Shown here piece by piece: positions 7,736-11,435 of a stretch of DNA of 11,435 nt. Origin of the DNA: Haplosporangium gracile (taxonomy: Eukaryota > Mortierellomycota > Mortierellomycetes > Mortierellales > Mortierellaceae); contig JAAAUF010001137.1 of assembly GCA_015499985.1 (NCBI GenBank), forward strand, positions 1-11,435, written 5' to 3'. A program made the position numbers and the translations under genes. The number at the start of each line of letters is the position of its first letter. Positions within the stretch are counted from its first letter, which is position 1. Below the pieces are notes generated by a model. That model ran no database searches. It was not told where the DNA came from and saw only the letters and a list, made by a program, of their open reading frames with translations.

Positions 7736-8044
7736 GTCTGATGTGTTGCTCATTGAGCTTTTAAAAGTGATCTTTTATCCAAAAAAAAAATGATACTTCT
7801 TTATTTCAGTGCTAACCTGTACTCTCATATGTTTATTTGGAGAAAGAACAGGTACGCCTTGGTCGATATGAGTTGTCAAAAAAACTCAAGCAAGATACAA
7901 AAGGATGCAGGAGATTGGAGTGCAGCATTCAACAAGGATCTTAAAGGCTCTGGGTATTTCATGTCTCAGACTGGCCCAATTTAGTTCGATCCACTTGCTT
8001 ATTTACGTTGGAGGAATGCAGACAAGGCCACAACGCAGACAACG
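7736..8044. other. Upstream region of the EVKPP-type gene, possibly with a further exon
   Basis: An A run at about 7781-7790 follows repeat copy 2. From 7985 the frame of the downstream gene is open and reads as protein-like sequence (YLRWRNADKATTQTT) up to its ATG at 8045. That stretch is preceded by TAG at 7982-7984 in the context CCCAATTTAG, which could be a splice acceptor as well as a stop. If it is an acceptor, an upstream exon exists; a donor candidate is GTACGC at 7851. Undecided. Confidence 0.4.
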
Positions 8045-10079
8045 ATGAAATCGGAATGGGGTCGATGGCTTCGATATTTCCATAATTTTTCTGTGCAACG
8101 ACTTCGAGAAGGAGCAATGGCAGCACCCTCAATGGACTCGTTGACTATTACTGCGTACTTGGAAGTGAAACTGGATGCCGAACGCGTGGTGGATCTCTTG
8201 AGTATCAACAATAACCAGTTACTCCTCATTGGAAATGAATAGACACGGGCTCTCAGGAGTCAGCTTGGTAAGTTATAATTGAAAGACATGCTTTCTAAAC
8301 ATGGTTGACATTCAATCCTGACTTTCCATTCTTACGATCAATTTCTACTAGGTGCAAAACGGAAGATCATTGATTCAGAGGCCGAACATCAAGCAAATGA
8401 AAAGTCGCAGAGAGCTCGAGCTGGTAGGTATGACTTAAAATATTTTCAATGTACAGACTGTGGTGCACATACGGCTGATATGTGCTCACTCTCCAACTTG
8501 CTTTTAATGCATTGTTTTCTAACAGGTCGAAAGGCACAACCTGTTGCACTCGAAGAAACACCAATTCCTGATTTTCTCTCTGAACTGTCGTCAGAGTCAC
8601 TCGCGCTCTCACCCGCGCCATCAAGTTCGTCCACACCGCCGCCTTCAAAGCGCGGCAGAGGTCGTAGTTCAATCCTGTCGTTGGTCAGTGTCTCGGAGGC
8701 GAAGCTATTTGTGGATCCTGCCTCCTTTGCTATCCACAAATATGTTCTCAACGGGCACAATGTGGGCCAAATCTTCCATCAATATCAGGTTGCCGTTACT
8801 AAAACGGTCAATAACCCTACTATACCAGTAAGCTATCAGAATATCTCCCATTTTATGTAAGTACTCTAGTCGCCAGTTTAACCTGTCAACTGCAGGAAGA
8901 TGTGGTTCAGCCGAATTCTAACGTTTGATTTCTTTCATCTGAAATTGTAGGGCGATGAATTACATCCTGAATACCACCGAGGAGCTCGAAGGCTTTCCGA
9001 CGAATGCTCTAAAGGATATACGCGGTAGATTTGCATGGAACGCTTCTCGTCTCGATAATCTACTGTGGAACTGTGTGGAAGGTTGGATCAACAACTCACT
9101 TTAGGAGAAGATATAGATACCGTAGAGCACAACCTGCGACGCATTGCTGTGTTATATCAAATGGTGTACGTGGTGTTAGTGTTCTTGTAGCGAAGAAATA
9201 TTGATGGTTATTTGCTTGAGATTAATCACAATGCTCTCACACACTTTTTTAGGGTCTTGAAACTTCCGTTGGGCTTCGACCAATTTGACAATGGTTTAGA
9301 AGATACGTATTGCCATCAAGTCATCGATGCCCTATTCGCCTACCAGTTTCCACAACGGTCCAGAAAATATAGCATAAACTGGCCCAGTGGCGAAGCCCAC
9401 GGATCAAAGAACCGCCGTGGATTTGGGTACAGACCCAATGCCGTCGTTCTTCGCAATGGCAAGCAGATTGGATTCCTTGAAGTGAAACCTCCTGGCAACA
9501 GCCATACTGCGAAGGAGTATCTCCACGACCACTGGAATCTAACGAACTTTTGCAAAGACGCCATTGATAACTTTTTGCAACAAGGGCTCCCCATCACCCA
9601 ACTCTTTAGTAAGTGACTGTTACTGGCACATGGCTATCAGTCTCTGCATGTCCATTACTAACACTATTGAGGCCACCTCGTCTGTCCTTGGTCACGCTCT
9701 GTGTTATTGCTAAAACAGAGCGTCGTCTCAGCCTTCAAACAATGGAGTATATGAATGGAGTATACCATTGGTCTCTCTCATGCGTTTCGTACATCTCCCG
9801 TGATCAACAAGGTTCTGGTGTAGCATCATGCATTCGACTTCTCAACACTCTGGAGGTAAATTTATAGTTTTGTAAATGTAGGTGGGTGAGATGTCAAGAG
9901 ACCATGACATGCACAATTGCTAATTAATTGGAATCTTGTCTATATATGTTTTGAACACGATCGACACCAATCATCTGTCGCAGACATCTCCGAGGATTGA
10001 GTACAATGAAGAGAGCGCCCAACCCGCTAGTGGCCGTCCGCCCAAGATTACTCCCACCAAGCGAACAAACATGTTCTAA
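8045..10079 (+). pseudogene. Multi-exon gene with PD-(D/E)XK-like EVKPP motif, probably broken
   Basis: Exons that keep phase: to 8267 (ATG 8045 likely), 8352-8423, 8526-8856, 8951-9165, 9253-9608, 9719-9855 and 9984-10079 (TAA). Introns are 84-128 nt with clear GTAAGT/GTAGGT/GTACGT donors and AG acceptors. Exons 3-5 read as protein: a Ser/Pro linker, an FVDPASFAIHKYVL stretch, EDIDTVEHNLRRIA, then YRPNAVVLRNGKQIGFLEVK (9428-9487). This last resembles the D...ExK core of PD-(D/E)XK nucleases; E is at 9479-9481 and K at 9485-9487. The usual Asp position reads Asn (9437-9439). Two defects: TAG at 8240-8242 in exon 1, with no later start until the end of exon 3; and in exon 4 the frame meets TAG at 9102-9104 but continues cleanly in the next frame from TTA at 9101. 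Alternatives are an intron 9025-9104 (80 nt, GTAGAT...TTTAG), which keeps frame, or a weak intron ending at 8242. Intact it would be about 475 residues. The C-terminus is basic. Family identity is by motif only. Confidence 0.65.
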
Positions 10080-10152
10080 TTGATATCGAAACATCCACTA
10101 TGCCTCAGTACTTTTTTTTAATCTGTCACGTAAAGGATTTGCACTAAACCTA
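10080..10152. other. Downstream flank of the EVKPP-type gene
   Basis: Short spacer between the stop codon and the inverted-repeat element, with a T run at about 10113-10120. ACCTATC at 10148-10154 pairs with GATAGGT at 10172-10178 across the left edge of the element. A second perfect 7-bp stem follows inside the element: AGATTTT at 10183-10189 with AAAATCT at 10199-10205. Both could be RNA structures at the gene's 3' end or chance. Confidence 0.4.
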
Positions 10153-10572
10153 TCCGGAAGTTGAAAAGTCAGATAGGTCGGCAGATTTTTGGAGGCTTAA
10201 AATCTACAGAATCCAATGGCAATCTGACCCATCGTGGGGAGCCAGAATGTGACTACATTTTTCAGTGGCTGGTTTAGACGTTGTTACAGAAGGCAGGGTT
10301 TGTAGGCAGGATTGTAGAGCAGCTGTAATACCCTCAACCGGTAGTGAATAAAGAGAATACGAGTCTGTGATGCACCAAAGAAACACTTGTCAGTTCAACT
10401 GCTCTGTTTTTCTGCAATACGTGAAAAGAGACAAGGAGCAAACAAGCGATCTCTGTTGCACTACAAATACTACAGTATTGGTGCGATTAACTAGACTACA
10501 GAGCCATCACCATATCCGGACAAGGGGCACCAATTTTGTAACAACGTAAAACGCGACTTTTTAACTTCCGGA
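10153..10572. mobile_element. Candidate MITE (420 bp) with 18-bp terminal inverted repeats
   Basis: TCCGGAAGTTGAAAAGTC at 10153-10170 faces GACTTTTTAACTTCCGGA at 10555-10572, its reverse complement at 17 of 18 bases. The interior has no frame longer than 60 codons and no transposase, as expected of a non-autonomous element. I cannot find a convincing target-site duplication: the left flank ends TA and the right flank starts AT, so the exact ends are uncertain. An inner palindrome AATACT-AC-AGTATT sits at 10466-10479. It could also be two unrelated inverted sites, but a 17/18 match this close is unlikely by chance. Confidence 0.5.
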
Positions 10573-11080
10573 ATGGTGGACAAAAATTAATTATTGGTAG
10601 ACAGAGGTGAGCCAGAGGGGAGGAGTTGTGCTTTTTTTTTCTCTCAAGATAGAGACAGAGAGGGCATCCACCATTCCCCTTTCGCAGGGCGCGAGAGCAG
10701 GTCCTCCGTGTTGCCCATAAAGAGACGGGCGCTCTACCTTGCTATTACACAGAGAGGGAGCGTGCTTATCCTTTGCTATTTGACAGTAAGAAAGATACGC
10801 GTTGGTAAACAGGGAAAAATATATTGTTGCTGCCACACAGAGAAGATATATCCTTTCTAGAGAAAAGACAAAAAGTGAGAGACGCTTCCGTCAGGCACAC
10901 CAAGAGACATAGTTGCTTCTCGCTCTCTGCCACATAAAAAAATGCGCACTATAACTCTGTGAGTCGCTAGCCCATAACACCACGCCATACTACATCCCTG
11001 ACTGACTCTGTCGTCAACTGCTTAACTTCGCAGATCGGACGGGATGCGGTGGGTTTAGTTGTATATGGCCGTAGCTTGGA
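10573..11080. other. Non-coding stretch with imperfect repeated motifs
   Basis: No gene seen. Frames of 81-88 codons exist on both strands over 10591-10860 but look like composition effects. The motif CACAGAGA occurs at about 10749 and 10835, each followed within about 25 bp by TATCC, with TTGCTATT at 10739 and a similar TTGCTATTTG about 10772. This suggests decayed repeats of roughly 40 bp that I cannot resolve by eye. Confidence 0.35.
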
Positions 11081-11124
11081 GATATGGAATTATCACTCAC
11101 CATATGTATGGGTGGGTCCATATC
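11081..11124. repeat. Stem-loop repeat, copy 1
   Basis: GATATGGA (11081-11088) is the exact reverse complement of TCCATATC (11117-11124). Inside, ACTCACC pairs with GGTGGGT (one T-G pair), around a CATATGTAT centre. The unit recurs at 11242 with 21 of 22 identical bases over its right core (11098-11119 against 11260-11281). Confidence 0.7.
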
Positions 11125-11140
11125 AAGTGGGAGTACGGCC

Positions 11141-11230
11141 AAAAAAAAAGGGGGGGGGAGCAGAAAAAGAAAGGGAGCAGAAAAAAAAAAAAGGAGCAGA
11201 AAAAAAAAATGACCAGTTAAAAAAAAGAAG
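11141..11230. repeat. A-rich block with three GGAGCAG motifs
   Basis: A run of nine A and nine G opens the block. GGAGCAG then occurs at 11157-11163, 11174-11180 and 11193-11199, each followed by an A run. The block lies between the two stem-loop copies. Homopolymers of this kind are error-prone in sequencing, so their lengths may be inexact. Overlapping Lys/Glu-rich or Phe-rich frames are artefacts of composition. Confidence 0.7.
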
Positions 11231-11241
11231 AAACCAGACGA

Positions 11242-11286
11242 GTTATGGAAGTACCGCTCCACCATATGTATTGGTGGGTCCGCAAC
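11242..11286. repeat. Stem-loop repeat, copy 2
   Basis: GTTATGGA (11242-11249) faces TCCGCAAC (11279-11286), pairing at 7 of 8 places counting one T-G pair. Inside, CCACCA and TGGTGG form a perfect 6-bp stem around TATGTAT. It starts 161 bp after copy 1 in the same orientation. One outer pair changed on both sides (A-T in copy 1, T-A here). Confidence 0.7.
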
Positions 11287-11435
11287 CAGTGCGGGAAGAG
11301 AAAAAAGTCTAAGAGGGTAAAAATGCCAAGCCTGACTAAAGTCTAACAGAATAATGTCCAGCCAGCCAAAGGTCCAAGACAGCAAGTGCAGCCAGGGTAA
11401 AATCCAACTTGCCGTTTTTTTTTTTTTTTTTTTTT
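11287..11435. other. Non-coding right edge ending in a T run
   Basis: Short related phrases such as GTAAAAATGCCAAG and GTAAAATCCAACTTG appear but no gene. The window ends in 21 consecutive T (11415-11435). This could be the tail of a minus-strand retroelement lying to the right, or simply a homopolymer where a contig stopped. Confidence 0.5.

Noticed and set aside
8446..8760. 104-codon minus frame opposite exon 3 of the EVKPP gene
   Set aside because: It is antisense to a phase-consistent exon, and its Ser/Asp-rich text mirrors the Ser/Pro linker.
9082..9104. A 23-nt intron that would repair the exon 4 frame
   Set aside because: It is too short for the introns seen here (80-133 nt) and has a poor donor (GTTGGA); a frameshift or the 80-nt intron 9025-9104 is more plausible.
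11014..11385. Phe/Leu-rich minus frame with a repeated DPPIHMV phrase
   Set aside because: The phrase is the stem-loop repeat read in frame, and the rest is the translated A-rich block.

Overview
The window looks like nuclear DNA of an early-diverging fungus, most plausibly Mucoromycota and perhaps a Mortierella relative. The evidence is spliceosomal introns of about 80-135 nt with GTAAGT/GTATGG-type donors, a fused two-domain fluoride exporter of the fungal FEX type, an ESCRT-III (Vps24) fragment, a secreted metzincin-lectin protein, and a decayed gene with an EVKPP nuclease-like motif. Lineage is an inference from gene content; no marker gene is present. No rRNA, tRNA or CRISPR array was recognised.

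Layout. 1-1644 (+): 3' part of a metzincin metalloprotease fused to a bulb-type mannose-lectin domain and a ricin-type beta-trefoil; its start lies off the left edge. A 13-bp pyrimidine minisatellite follows at 1777-1863. 2424-2822 (-): a 132-residue small secreted protein, convergent with the protease. 3034-3209: two arrays of 11-bp repeats. 3210-4030: no gene I can defend, only short open segments. 4031-4460 (-): a two-exon, C-terminally truncated Vps24/CHMP3 copy with an open spliced frame of 98 codons. 4905-6545 (-): a complete three-exon fluoride exporter of 463 residues. 6546-7960: pyrimidine-rich promoter side, then two diverged copies of a sequence of about 150 bp, each carrying a hairpin at the same place. 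8045-10079 (+): a seven-exon relic, or oddly spliced gene, with a PD-(D/E)XK-like motif, an in-frame TAG and a probable frameshift. 10153-10572: a 420-bp segment bounded by 18-bp inverted repeats (17/18), a candidate MITE. 10573-11435: low-complexity DNA with two related stem-loops flanking an A-rich block, ending in 21 T.

The intact genes do not form a pathway. The exporter is ordinary housekeeping. The two secreted proteins would act outside the cell. The truncated Vps24 copy, the broken nuclease-like gene and the inverted-repeat element point to an accessory region with duplication and decay. I see no clear new multi-gene system. The best leads are the mini-Vps24 frame, the paired stem-loops at 7.3/7.6 kb and 11.1/11.26 kb, and the 420-bp element.
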